This document shows, piece after piece, positions 7,463 through 14,467 of a stretch of DNA of 21,809 bases (its first letter is position 1; each line of letters begins with the position of its first letter). Position numbers and translations under genes: made by a program. The notes beneath the pieces are model-generated. The model was not told the origin of the DNA, searched no databases, and worked only from the letters and a program-made list of their open reading frames with translations. This DNA comes from Andeanibacterium sp035497315 (GTDB taxonomy: Bacteria > Pseudomonadota > Alphaproteobacteria > Sphingomonadales > Sphingomonadaceae). The stretch covers positions 1 to 21,809 of the forward strand of contig DATJDU010000005.1 of assembly GCA_035497315.1 (NCBI GenBank), read 5' to 3'.

Positions 7463-8976
7463 CTATCATCCGCATTTCCGATGACGCGCTGGCGCGCGCC
7501 TGCGGCGCCGACGAACTGGCCGCCGCCTTCGCCAAGGCCGGCGCGACGGTGGAGCGCACGTCCAGCTGGGGCATGCAGTGGCTCGAGCCGCTGGTCGAAG
7601 TGGACGGCAAGGGCTTCGGCCCCGCCACGCTGGACGATGTCGCCGCGATTCTCGACGGGACGAGCGACAAGGCCATCGGCATGATTGCCCAGCATCCCTT
7701 CATCGCCAGCCAGCAGCGCCTGACCTTCGCTCGCGCGGGCAAGTCGCGCCCGCTGAGCCTTGAGGATTACGAACAGCATGATGGCTGGGTCGGCCTGAAG
7801 CGTGCCCGCCAGATCGGGTCCGAACAGATCATCGCCGAACTGCTCCACTCCGGCCTGCGCGGCCGTGGCGGCGCGGGCTTCCCCGCCGCAATCAAGTGGA
7901 AGACCGTGGCCGGCGCCGTGGCCGACCAGAAATATATCGTCTGCAATGCGGACGAAGGCGATTCGGGCACCTTTGCCGACCGCATGATGATGGAAGGCGA
8001 TCCCTTCGCCCTGATCGAGGGCATGGCGATTGCCGGTGAGGCCGTTGGCGCCACCAAGGGCTACATCTACGTCCGCAGCGAATATCCCGACGCGATCGAC
8101 AAGCTGCGCAAGGCGGTAAACCTGTGCGCGCACATCATCGCGCCGTTCGAATGCGAGATTCGCGCAGGCGCCGGCGCCTATGTCTGCGGCGAGGAGACCT
8201 CGCTGCTCAACAGCCTTGAAGGCAAGCGCGGCGAAGTCCGCGCCAAGCCTCCGCTTCCTGCCCTGCAGGGCCTGTTCGGCAAGCCCACAGTGGTCAACAA
8301 TGTGCTGACCCTGTGCGCGGTGCACCACATTCTGGCCGAAGGCGGCGCGGAGCATTACCAGAGCCTCGGCATCGACCGGTCCAAGGGCACCATGCCGATC
8401 CAGCTGGCCGGCAACATCAAGCATGGCGGGCTTTACGAGACCGCCTTCGGTATCACGCTGAACGAGCTGATCTATGACATCGGCGGCGGCACGCAGTCCG
8501 GCCGTCCGGTCAAGGCCGTGCAGGTCGGCGGGCCGCTGGGCGCCTATATCCATCCCGACCAGTTCGAAGTGCCCTTCGATTACGAAGCCTATGCCAGGCT
8601 CGATGCGCTGATCGGCCATGCCGGCATTACCGTGTTCGACGATACGGCCGACATGGGTGCGATGGCGCGCTTCGCGATGGAATTCTGCGCGGTGGAAAGC
8701 TGCGGCAAGTGCACCCCCTGCCGCATCGGCTCTACGCGCGGGGTCGAACTGATCGACCGCATCCGCACCGGTGGCCGCGTGCTGGAAGGCGTCGAGCTGG
8801 CGCCGCAGATGCATAATATGCCCAAGAAGGGCCGCAGCCAGGATGATGAAATCAAGCTGCTGGAAGATCTGTGCGAGACAATGAAGTTCGGCTCGCTCTG
8901 CGCCTTGGGCGGCTTCACTCCCTATCCGGTGATGAGTGCGCTGAAGCACTGGCCGGACGATTTCCGGGGCAAGTGA
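7459..8976 (+). CDS. fdsB: NAD-dependent formate dehydrogenase beta subunit (NuoF-like, FMN, [4Fe-4S])
   Basis: This is the 505-residue subunit that passes electrons from formate to NAD+ through FMN. An N-terminal thioredoxin-like domain of about 100 residues precedes the NuoF core, as in other FdsB proteins. The glycine-rich GLRGRGGAGFPAAIKW begins at 132 and the FMN/NADH segment GAGAYVCGEETSLLN at about 237. The [4Fe-4S] cluster is bound by Cys415, Cys418 and Cys421 (CGKCTPC) and Cys481 (SLCALGG). It overlaps fdsG by four bases. In the usual fdsGBACD order fdsA would follow directly. Here a gap and mobA intervene, so fdsB ends the frmA-led transcription unit unless there is readthrough. Confidence 0.94.
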   Translation: MTIIRISDDALARACGADELAAAFAKAGATVERTSSWGMQWLEPLVEVDGKGFGPATLDDVAAILDGTSDKAIGMIAQHPFIASQQRLTFARAGKSRPLSLEDYEQHDGWVGLKRARQIGSEQIIAELLHSGLRGRGGAGFPAAIKWKTVAGAVADQKYIVCNADEGDSGTFADRMMMEGDPFALIEGMAIAGEAVGATKGYIYVRSEYPDAIDKLRKAVNLCAHIIAPFECEIRAGAGAYVCGEETSLLNSLEGKRGEVRAKPPLPALQGLFGKPTVVNNVLTLCAVHHILAEGGAEHYQSLGIDRSKGTMPIQLAGNIKHGGLYETAFGITLNELIYDIGGGTQSGRPVKAVQVGGPLGAYIHPDQFEVPFDYEAYARLDALIGHAGITVFDDTADMGAMARFAMEFCAVESCGKCTPCRIGSTRGVELIDRIRTGGRVLEGVELAPQMHNMPKKGRSQDDEIKLLEDLCETMKFGSLCALGGFTPYPVMSALKHWPDDFRGK

Positions 8977-8982
8977 ACTTCA

Positions 8983-9016
8983 CATATCCGAAGAAACAGC
9001 GTTTTTTCACGATATG
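8983..9016. repeat. Long imperfect hairpin after fdsB
   Basis: Just after the fdsB stop, the segment 8983-8997 can pair with 9001-9016 around a three-base loop. The inner stem is about eight pairs (one G-U, mostly A-T, containing a run of six T). A small internal loop separates it from the outer stem CATATC/GATATG. No T-run follows the stem on the plus strand, so it is at best an atypical terminator. mRNA 3'-end protection or a regulatory role for the downstream genes is equally possible. Confidence 0.45.
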
Positions 9017-9027
9017 GAAAAGCATGT

Positions 9028-9056
9028 TTGCCCGGACGGCAGTTTGTAGATAGAAC
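9028..9056 (+). promoter_or_regulatory. Predicted promoter of mobA-fdsA-fdsD-fdhD
   Basis: TTGCCC (9028-9033) and TAGAAC (9051-9056) are spaced by 17 bases and each matches four of six sigma-70 consensus positions. Transcription would begin near 9063. That is too close to the ATG at 9069 for a normal leader but leaves about 54 bases before the GTG at 9117. It would let the catalytic subunit be controlled apart from fdsG and fdsB. Confidence 0.45.
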
Positions 9057-9064
9057 TTACAAAC
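9042..9064. promoter_or_regulatory. Perfect inverted repeat GTTTGTA-N9-TACAAAC, candidate operator
   Basis: Seven-base perfect arms (9042-9048 and 9058-9064) flank nine bases that contain the predicted -10 box. Arm centres are 16 bases apart, which is reasonable for a dimeric repressor. The AT-rich arms stand out in a GC-rich genome. No regulator gene lies next to it, so the binding protein is unknown. Confidence 0.5.
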
Positions 9065-9081
9065 GATAATGCACGGAATCG

Positions 9082-9099
9082 GCGGTGCTACGGCACCGC
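9082..9099 (+). promoter_or_regulatory. Stable 7-pair hairpin with UACG tetraloop in the mobA leader
   Basis: GCGGTGC (9082-9088) and GCACCGC (9093-9099) pair around TACG. C(UACG)G is one of the exceptionally stable UNCG tetraloops. If translation starts at GTG 9117, the hairpin lies in the untranslated leader just before GGGAG, where it could affect mRNA stability or ribosome access. If translation starts at 9069 it is inside the coding region. Confidence 0.45.
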
Positions 9100-9116
9100 T
9101 CGGGAGTTGGGCTGGA

Positions 9117-9659
9117 GTGATCCTCGGAGTGGTCTTGGCTGGCGGACAATCGAGCCGTTTCGGCAGCGACAAGGCGCTCGCCATGCTGGGCGGGCGTTCG
9201 CTGCTCAGCCGTTCGGTCGGCACGCTGGGCACCTGGTGCGACGATGTGGTGATCGCCGGGCGGGAAACCGGCCCCGAAACCGGTGCTACCCGCTGCATTC
9301 CCGACTGGCCGAAATCCGGCATGGGCCCGCTGGGCGGCATCGCCGCCGGGCTGCGCCATGCGGGCGAAAACGGTTTCGACAGCGTGATGACCTGCAGTGT
9401 CGACAGTGTCGAACTGCCCGCCGACCTGCCCGAACTGCTGGCCAACCCGCCCTGTTTCCTGGGCGACCAGCCGGTAATCGGGCACTGGCCAGCCGATGCG
9501 GCCCGCGCGGTGGAAACCATTCTGGCCGGCGATAGTAAGCATTCAATGAGAGAGTTCGCCGAGGCAATCGGCGCCACCAACGTGAAAAGCGGCACAAAGC
9601 CTGCTAATATCAATACACCTGCGGATCTTGCCGCAGCGGAGAAGCGCAATGGGATATGA
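9117..9659 (+). CDS. mobA: Molybdenum cofactor guanylyltransferase (MobA family)
   Basis: MobA joins GMP from GTP to molybdopterin to make the guanine-dinucleotide cofactor used by DMSO-reductase-family enzymes such as FdsA. The 180-residue protein starts MILGVVLAGG and continues QSSRFGSDKAL, the nucleotide-binding loop of the family with Lys19. GMGPLGGIAAGL matches the conserved GPLAG segment, and VDSVELP occupies the place of the usual CDTPFLP with the metal-binding Asp kept. GTG at 9117 is chosen because GGGAG lies 11 bases upstream and because it gives the usual short N-terminus. ATG at 9069 would add 16 residues and has no ribosome binding site. The stop overlaps the fdsA start by 11 bases. 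Its place between fdsB and fdsA is unusual but matches the cofactor need of the next gene. A related MobA-like nucleotidyltransferase cannot be excluded. Confidence 0.85.
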   Translation: MILGVVLAGGQSSRFGSDKALAMLGGRSLLSRSVGTLGTWCDDVVIAGRETGPETGATRCIPDWPKSGMGPLGGIAAGLRHAGENGFDSVMTCSVDSVELPADLPELLANPPCFLGDQPVIGHWPADAARAVETILAGDSKHSMREFAEAIGATNVKSGTKPANINTPADLAAAEKRNGI

Positions 9660-12495
9660 ACGCCAAGCCGATTTCGGCACCCCCGAAGTCAAGTCCGACG
9701 AGCAGGTAACCCTGACGATCGACGGCCGCGAAGTCACCGTGCCTGCCGGCACGACCGTGATGCGCGCGGCGGCGGAATGCGGCGGTTCGATCCCCAAACT
9801 CTGCGCGACCGACAGCCTCAACCAGTTCGGTTCCTGCCGTCTGTGCCTCGTCGAGATCGAAGGCGCGCGCGGTACGCCCGCCAGTTGCACCACGCCGGTC
9901 GGCCCGGGCATGGTGGTCCACACCCAGACCCCGCGCCTCGAAAAGCTGCGCAAGGGCGTGATGGAGCTCTATATCTCCGATCACCCGCTGGACTGCCTCA
10001 CCTGCTCGGCCAACAATGATTGCGAGCTGCAGGATCAGGCCGCCAATGTCGGCCTGCGCGATGTGCGCTATGGCTATCAGGGTGAAAACCACATGGGGCA
10101 GGACGTCGATACGTCGAACCCCTATTTCGATTTCTCGCCTGACAAATGCATCGTGTGCAGCCGCTGCGTGCGCGCCTGCGGCGAAACGCAGGGCACTTTC
10201 GCGCTGACCGTGGACGGTCGCGGTTTCGCCTCCAAGATCAGCGCCGGCCAGACTGGCGACGATTTCCTTTCGTCCGAATGCGTCAGCTGCGGCGCCTGCG
10301 TGCAGGCCTGCCCCACCAGCGCGCTGATGGAAAAGAGCGTGGTGGAACATGGCAAGCCGGAACGCGCCGTGGTCACCACCTGCGCCTATTGCGGCGTTGG
10401 CTGCACCTTCCGCGCCGAAATGAAGGGCGAACAGCTCGTCCGCATGGTGCCCTGGAAGGATGGCAAGGCCAATCGCGGCCATAGCTGCGTGAAGGGCCGC
10501 TTCGCCTGGGGTTACGCCAACCACCAGGACCGTATCCTGAAGCCGATGATCCGCGATTCGATCGACCAGCCCTGGCAGGAAGTCAGCTGGGAAGAAGCGC
10601 TGAGCTTCACCGCCGCGAAGATCAAATCGATCAAGGAAACCTATGGCGCCCGCGCACTGGGCGGCATCACCTCCAGCCGCTGCACCAATGAGGAAACCTT
10701 CCTGGTGCAGAAGCTGATCCGTGGCGGCTTCGGCTCCAACAATGTCGATACCTGCGCCCGCGTGTGCCACTCGCCCACCGGCTTCGGCCTGTCGCAGGCC
10801 TTCGGCACCAGCGCCGGTACGCAGGACTTCGACTCCGTCATGGATTCCGACGTGATCCTGCTGATCGGTGCCAATCCGACCGACGGGCATCCCGTGTTCG
10901 CCAGCCGTATGAAGCGCCGCTTGCGTCAGGGTGCGAAGCTGATCGTGATCGATCCGCGCCGGATCGACCTCGTCCGCTCGCCCCACATCAATGCGGAACA
11001 CCACCTGCCGCTGCAGCCGGGCACCAATGTGGCCGTGCTGACCAGCATCGCCCATGTGATCGTGACCGAAGGCCTCGCCGACGAAGCCTTCATCCGCGAA
11101 CGTTGCGACTGGGACGAATATCAGGACTGGGCGCGTTTCGTTTCGGACGAAAAGCACAGCCCCGAATATCTCGAAGCCGTCACCAAGGTTCCCGCCGAAA
11201 CCGTGCGTCAGGCCGCGCGCCTCTTTGCCACCGGCGGCAATGGTGCGATCTATTACGGCCTGGGCGTGACCGAGCACAGCCAGGGTTCGTCCACCGTGAT
11301 GGCCATCGCCAACCTCGCCATGGTGACCGGCAATATCGGCCGCCGCGGCGTGGGCGTGAACCCGTTGCGCGGCCAGAACAACGTGCAGGGTTCGTGCGAC
11401 ATGGGCTCGTTCCCGCATGAGCTTTCGGGCTATCGCCACCTGTCCGACAGCGCGACCCGCCAGCTGTTCGAGAAGGATTGGGGCGTCAGCCTCGATCCGG
11501 AACCGGGCCTGCGCATTCCCAATATGCTCGACGCGGCCGTGGATGGCACTTTCCGTGCGATCTACATTCAGGGCGAGGATATTCTGCAGTCCGATCCCGA
11601 CACCCATCACGTGGCCGCCGGCCTTGCCGCGATGGATCTGGTGATCGTCCACGACCTGTTCCTGAACGAGACCGCCAACTACGCCACCGTCTTCCTGCCG
11701 GGTTCGACCTTCCTCGAGAAGGACGGCACCTTCACTAACGCCGAACGCCGCATCCAGCCGGTGCGCAAGGTGATGGAACCGGCCAATGGCTACGCCGACT
11801 GGGAAATCACCCAGATGCTGGCCAATGCCATCGGCTGCGACTGGAACTACAGCCACCCGAGCGAAATCCTGGACGAAATCGCCCGCCTGACGCCGACCTT
11901 CACAGGCGTGTCGTGGGAACGGCTGGAACGCGAAGGCTCGCTGCAATGGCCGGTGAACGAAAAGTTCCCCGATGGTTCGCCGATCATGCATGTGGACGGC
12001 TTCGTGCGCGGCAAGGGCAAGTTCGTGGTGACGGAATATGTCCCCACCGATGAACGCACCGGCCCGCGCTTCCCGTTGCTGCTCACCACCGGCCGCATCC
12101 TCAGCCAGTACAATGTCGGCGCGCAGACCCGCCGCACCGCCAATGTCGTGTGGCATCATGAGGACGTGCTGGAAATGCACCCGACCGACGCCGAAAACCG
12201 CGGCCTTGCCGATGGCTCGTGGGCCCGCCTTGCCAGCCGCACGGGCGAAACCACCCTGCGCGTGGTGGTGACCGATCGCGTGGCACCGGGCGTGGTTTAC
12301 ACCACTTTCCACCACCCTGCGACGCAGGCCAACGTGGTGACTACCGACTATTCGGACTGGGCCACCAACTGCCCCGAATACAAGGTGACTGCCGTGCAGG
12401 TGATGCCGTCCAACGGCCCCTCCGAATGGCAGGAAGAATATAACGCCCAGGCCGAGCGTTCGCGCCGTATCGCTCATGTGGAGCCCGCAGAATGA
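9649..12495 (+). CDS. fdsA: NAD-dependent formate dehydrogenase alpha subunit (catalytic, bis-MGD)
   Basis: This 948-residue catalytic subunit oxidises formate to CO2. The N-terminus is NuoG-like: a [2Fe-2S] site (Cys52, 63, 66, 80), then the HPLDCLTC region with His and Cys ligands, then two ferredoxin-type [4Fe-4S] motifs (CIVCSRCVRAC and CVSCGACVQACP). The molybdopterin part begins with its own cluster motif CAYCGVGC and CVKG. The active-site residue is Cys373, followed by His374 (RVCHSPTG), so this is the cysteine rather than the selenocysteine form. The C-terminal molybdopterin dinucleotide-binding domain includes LLTTGR and HHPATQ. ATG at 9649 is preferred because GGAGAAG lies about six bases before it; an upstream start at 9628 would add seven residues inside mobA. 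The stop overlaps fdsD by four bases. Related fused enzymes of cyanate/formate type are less likely, because separate fdsG, fdsB and fdsD are all present. Confidence 0.95.
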   Translation: MGYERQADFGTPEVKSDEQVTLTIDGREVTVPAGTTVMRAAAECGGSIPKLCATDSLNQFGSCRLCLVEIEGARGTPASCTTPVGPGMVVHTQTPRLEKLRKGVMELYISDHPLDCLTCSANNDCELQDQAANVGLRDVRYGYQGENHMGQDVDTSNPYFDFSPDKCIVCSRCVRACGETQGTFALTVDGRGFASKISAGQTGDDFLSSECVSCGACVQACPTSALMEKSVVEHGKPERAVVTTCAYCGVGCTFRAEMKGEQLVRMVPWKDGKANRGHSCVKGRFAWGYANHQDRILKPMIRDSIDQPWQEVSWEEALSFTAAKIKSIKETYGARALGGITSSRCTNEETFLVQKLIRGGFGSNNVDTCARVCHSPTGFGLSQAFGTSAGTQDFDSVMDSDVILLIGANPTDGHPVFASRMKRRLRQGAKLIVIDPRRIDLVRSPHINAEHHLPLQPGTNVAVLTSIAHVIVTEGLADEAFIRERCDWDEYQDWARFVSDEKHSPEYLEAVTKVPAETVRQAARLFATGGNGAIYYGLGVTEHSQGSSTVMAIANLAMVTGNIGRRGVGVNPLRGQNNVQGSCDMGSFPHELSGYRHLSDSATRQLFEKDWGVSLDPEPGLRIPNMLDAAVDGTFRAIYIQGEDILQSDPDTHHVAAGLAAMDLVIVHDLFLNETANYATVFLPGSTFLEKDGTFTNAERRIQPVRKVMEPANGYADWEITQMLANAIGCDWNYSHPSEILDEIARLTPTFTGVSWERLEREGSLQWPVNEKFPDGSPIMHVDGFVRGKGKFVVTEYVPTDERTGPRFPLLLTTGRILSQYNVGAQTRRTANVVWHHEDVLEMHPTDAENRGLADGSWARLASRTGETTLRVVVTDRVAPGVVYTTFHHPATQANVVTTDYSDWATNCPEYKVTAVQVMPSNGPSEWQEEYNAQAERSRRIAHVEPAE

Positions 12496-12719
12496 GCAGC
12501 ACCCAGGAAAAACTCCGCCGCATGGCGGACCAGATCGCCACCAATCTTCAGGCCCGCGGCCATGACGAAGCGGTCGCGGCAACGGCCGAGCATATCTGGA
12601 AGTTCTGGGACCCGCGCATGAAGGCAGGTATCTTCGCGGACGACCTTTCCCTGCTCACCCCGATCGCGCGCGAAGCGATCGAGAAGCTCAAGGCCGACGC
12701 TCAGCAGAGCGCGGCCTGA
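12492..12719 (+). CDS. fdsD: Formate dehydrogenase delta subunit
   Basis: This 75-residue, mostly helical protein matches the FdsD family, recognisable by KLRRMADQIATNL near the N-terminus and HIWKFWDPRMKAGI in the middle. FdsD is known as a small protein encoded with soluble molybdenum NAD-dependent formate dehydrogenases and needed for a fully active enzyme, although its exact role is not settled. The ATG overlaps the fdsA stop (ATGA), which implies coupled translation. It has no cysteines, so it binds no iron-sulfur cluster. Confidence 0.92.
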   Translation: MSSTQEKLRRMADQIATNLQARGHDEAVAATAEHIWKFWDPRMKAGIFADDLSLLTPIAREAIEKLKADAQQSAA

Positions 12720-12729
12720 GCGGCCAATC

Positions 12730-13500
12730 ATGACCAGCCCGGTTGAGATCGCGCGCGATGGTTCGCGCCGTGATGCCCTGCGCCAGTGGGTGCCGGAAGT
12801 TCCGGTTGCGCTGGAATTCAACGGCCTTGCCTATGCCGTGATGATGGCCAGCCCCACGGACCTTGAGGACTTCGCGCTCGGCTTTGCCCTCACCGAAGGG
12901 CTGGCGAAGCAGCCCTCTGACCTGTCAGATATCGACGTGGTGGAGGTAGAGAAGGGCTGGATCGTCCGCGCGAACCTGACCGGCCTTGGCATCGATCAGC
13001 TGACCGAACGGGTCCGCACCCGCGTGGCGGAAAGTTCCTGCGGGCTGTGCGGGATCGAAAATCTCGATGCGGTAGCCAAGCCCCTGCCCAAAGTGCCGGA
13101 CCACGCCGCGCTCGATCCGCAGGCCATCTTCCGCGCACTGGGGGCCTTGCGCGATTACCAGACGCTTGGCCGCGCGACCGGCGCCGCCCATGCAGCCGCC
13201 TTCGTTACCGAGGACGGTACGATCCTCCACGCGCGCGAGGATGTCGGGCGGCACAATGCGATGGACAAGCTGATCGGCGCGCTGGCCAAAGCAGGGCAGA
13301 ACCCGGCGGAAGGCTTCATCCTCTCCACCGCGCGCTGTTCCTACGAGATCGTCGAGAAGGCCGTGCGCGCCGGGGCGACGCGCCTTGTCACCATCTCCCT
13401 GCCCACCGGCATGGCGGTGGACCGCGCGACGGCGGCAGGCCTCAGCCTGTGGTGTCTGGCGAGGGATGACAGCGTGCTGGCAGTAAACGTACCGGCCTGA
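12730..13500 (+). CDS. fdhD: Formate dehydrogenase sulfurtransferase FdhD (FdsC)
   Basis: FdhD/FdsC passes sulfur from a cysteine desulfurase to the bis-MGD cofactor and protects the cofactor before insertion into FdsA. The 256-residue protein has the redox-active CxxC pair at Cys104 and Cys107 (SSCGLCGIE), corresponding to Cys121 and Cys124 of the E. coli protein. It also has the conserved EDVGRHNAMDKLIG segment and the DLEDFALGF motif near residue 45. It follows fdsD by 10 bases. In fds operons this chaperone is usually called FdsC and lies next to fdsD; here the order is A-D-C, not A-C-D. The product is cytoplasmic. Only 13 bases separate its stop from the convergent hypothetical gene, with no obvious terminator. 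Confidence 0.93.
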   Translation: MTSPVEIARDGSRRDALRQWVPEVPVALEFNGLAYAVMMASPTDLEDFALGFALTEGLAKQPSDLSDIDVVEVEKGWIVRANLTGLGIDQLTERVRTRVAESSCGLCGIENLDAVAKPLPKVPDHAALDPQAIFRALGALRDYQTLGRATGAAHAAAFVTEDGTILHAREDVGRHNAMDKLIGALAKAGQNPAEGFILSTARCSYEIVEKAVRAGATRLVTISLPTGMAVDRATAAGLSLWCLARDDSVLAVNVPA

Positions 13501-13513
13501 AGCGCCGCAACCG

Positions 13514-13843
13514 TTACCCCAGCAGGAAGCGCTGCACCACTTCGCCGCTTTCGCTGGCAAAAGCGCGGAATTCCTCATCCGTGGCGGCACGCAGGCGTTC
13601 CACATCCTCATCGCAAATCTGCGAGATATCTGCATCGACCTGATCCGCCGTCATCCCGCAGGCGGAGCCAGCTTCCAATGCACGTTCGCGACAGGCCTGG
13701 AATATTGCGGCAAGGCCCTGCCGGTGTTCTTCGCCGCTATCGAGGGAGCGCGCCACATTGAGGAACACGGCCCGGCGGGTTGCTTCGCGCGCATCCTCGT
13801 AACTCTTCCCGGCGCTTGGGCTGCCTGTATTGTCTCCGGTCAT
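13514..13843 (-). CDS. Small acidic protein of unknown function downstream of metW
   Basis: I do not recognise this 109-residue protein. The start at 13843 (MTGDNTGSPSAGK) is chosen because GGGGGGATAAGAG lies just upstream; an in-frame start at 13876 lies right at the metW stop and lacks such a site. The first 13 residues look disordered and the rest is predicted to be helical, with many Glu, Asp and Ala residues. Three cysteines are spread out (ACRER, SACGM, QICDE) and do not form a recognised metal motif. No signal peptide or membrane segment is seen. It follows metW by 33 bases on the same strand and so is probably the last gene of the metX-metW operon. A role in methionine synthesis is only suggested by position. 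The coding call rests on the ribosome binding site and codon pattern. Confidence 0.7.
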   Translation of the reverse strand: MTGDNTGSPSAGKSYEDAREATRRAVFLNVARSLDSGEEHRQGLAAIFQACRERALEAGSACGMTADQVDADISQICDEDVERLRAATDEEFRAFASESGEVVQRFLLG

Positions 13844-13876
13844 TTCTCTTATCCCCCCCGCTGCGTTCCGCCTCAC

Positions 13877-14467
13877 TCAGCGGCTCAGCTGGAACACCGC
13901 ATGTTCCGCCCACAAGTTCGCGCCGGTGGAGCCTATTTCCCGGTCATGTGCGAAGAACCAGCACCCTTCGGTCTTCACCCCTTTTTCCGCCAGCAGGGCG
14001 CGGAAATCCGCGATGGTGAGATGGTGGATATTCTCGGTCTCATACCAGCTGACCGGCAGATGCGGCGTTACCGGCATCCGCCCGTTCACCAGCAGCGAAA
14101 GGCGCATCCGCCAATAGGCGAAATTGGGGAAGCTGACGAAAGCCTGCCGCCCGACGCGCAGCAAATGCTCCAGCATCAGATCCGGCCGCTCTGCCGTCTG
14201 CAGTGTCTGGCTGAGGATCGCGTAATCGAACGCGCCATCGGGATATTCGGCAAGGTCGCGATTGGCATCGCCCTGGATCACCGACAGGCCCTTGCTTACG
14301 CACAGCTCCACCTTTTCCGGGCTCAGTTCCAGCCCGCGCGCATCCACTCCGCGCCCGTCGCGCAAGGCGGCCATCAAAGAACCATCGCCGCAGCCAACAT
14401 CCAGCACGCGCGCACCGGCGGGAATATGCCGGGCGATCACTTCAAGATCGGGACGCAAGCCGCTCAT
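13877..14467 (-). CDS. metW: Methionine biosynthesis protein MetW
   Basis: MetW is a 196-residue class I methyltransferase-fold protein encoded next to metX in many proteobacteria. The SAM-binding motif is VLDVGCGDGSLMAAL (about 21-35), and the later acidic motif is RGLELSPEKV. The family segments ILSQTLQT and SFPNFAYWRMRL are present. In several species MetW is needed together with MetX for homoserine acylation. It overlaps the metX stop by four bases (14464-14467), so the two are translationally coupled. No methyl acceptor has been established for the family. Confidence 0.93.
   Translation of the reverse strand: MSGLRPDLEVIARHIPAGARVLDVGCGDGSLMAALRDGRGVDARGLELSPEKVELCVSKGLSVIQGDANRDLAEYPDGAFDYAILSQTLQTAERPDLMLEHLLRVGRQAFVSFPNFAYWRMRLSLLVNGRMPVTPHLPVSWYETENIHHLTIADFRALLAEKGVKTEGCWFFAHDREIGSTGANLWAEHAVFQLSR

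Noticed and set aside
7357..8949. 530-codon minus-strand open frame opposite fdsB
   Set aside because: It is an antisense shadow of fdsB with no recognisable domain and no ribosome binding site.
10765..10767. Selenocysteine at the formate dehydrogenase active site
   Set aside because: The codon is TGC, an ordinary cysteine, so no UGA recoding is needed.
9610..12582. 990-codon open frame on the minus strand opposite fdsA
   Set aside because: It mirrors the codon bias of fdsA. The translation is low-complexity (rich in His, Gly, Ala, Asp and Val) with no motif, while the plus strand has a complete FdsA with all cluster ligands.
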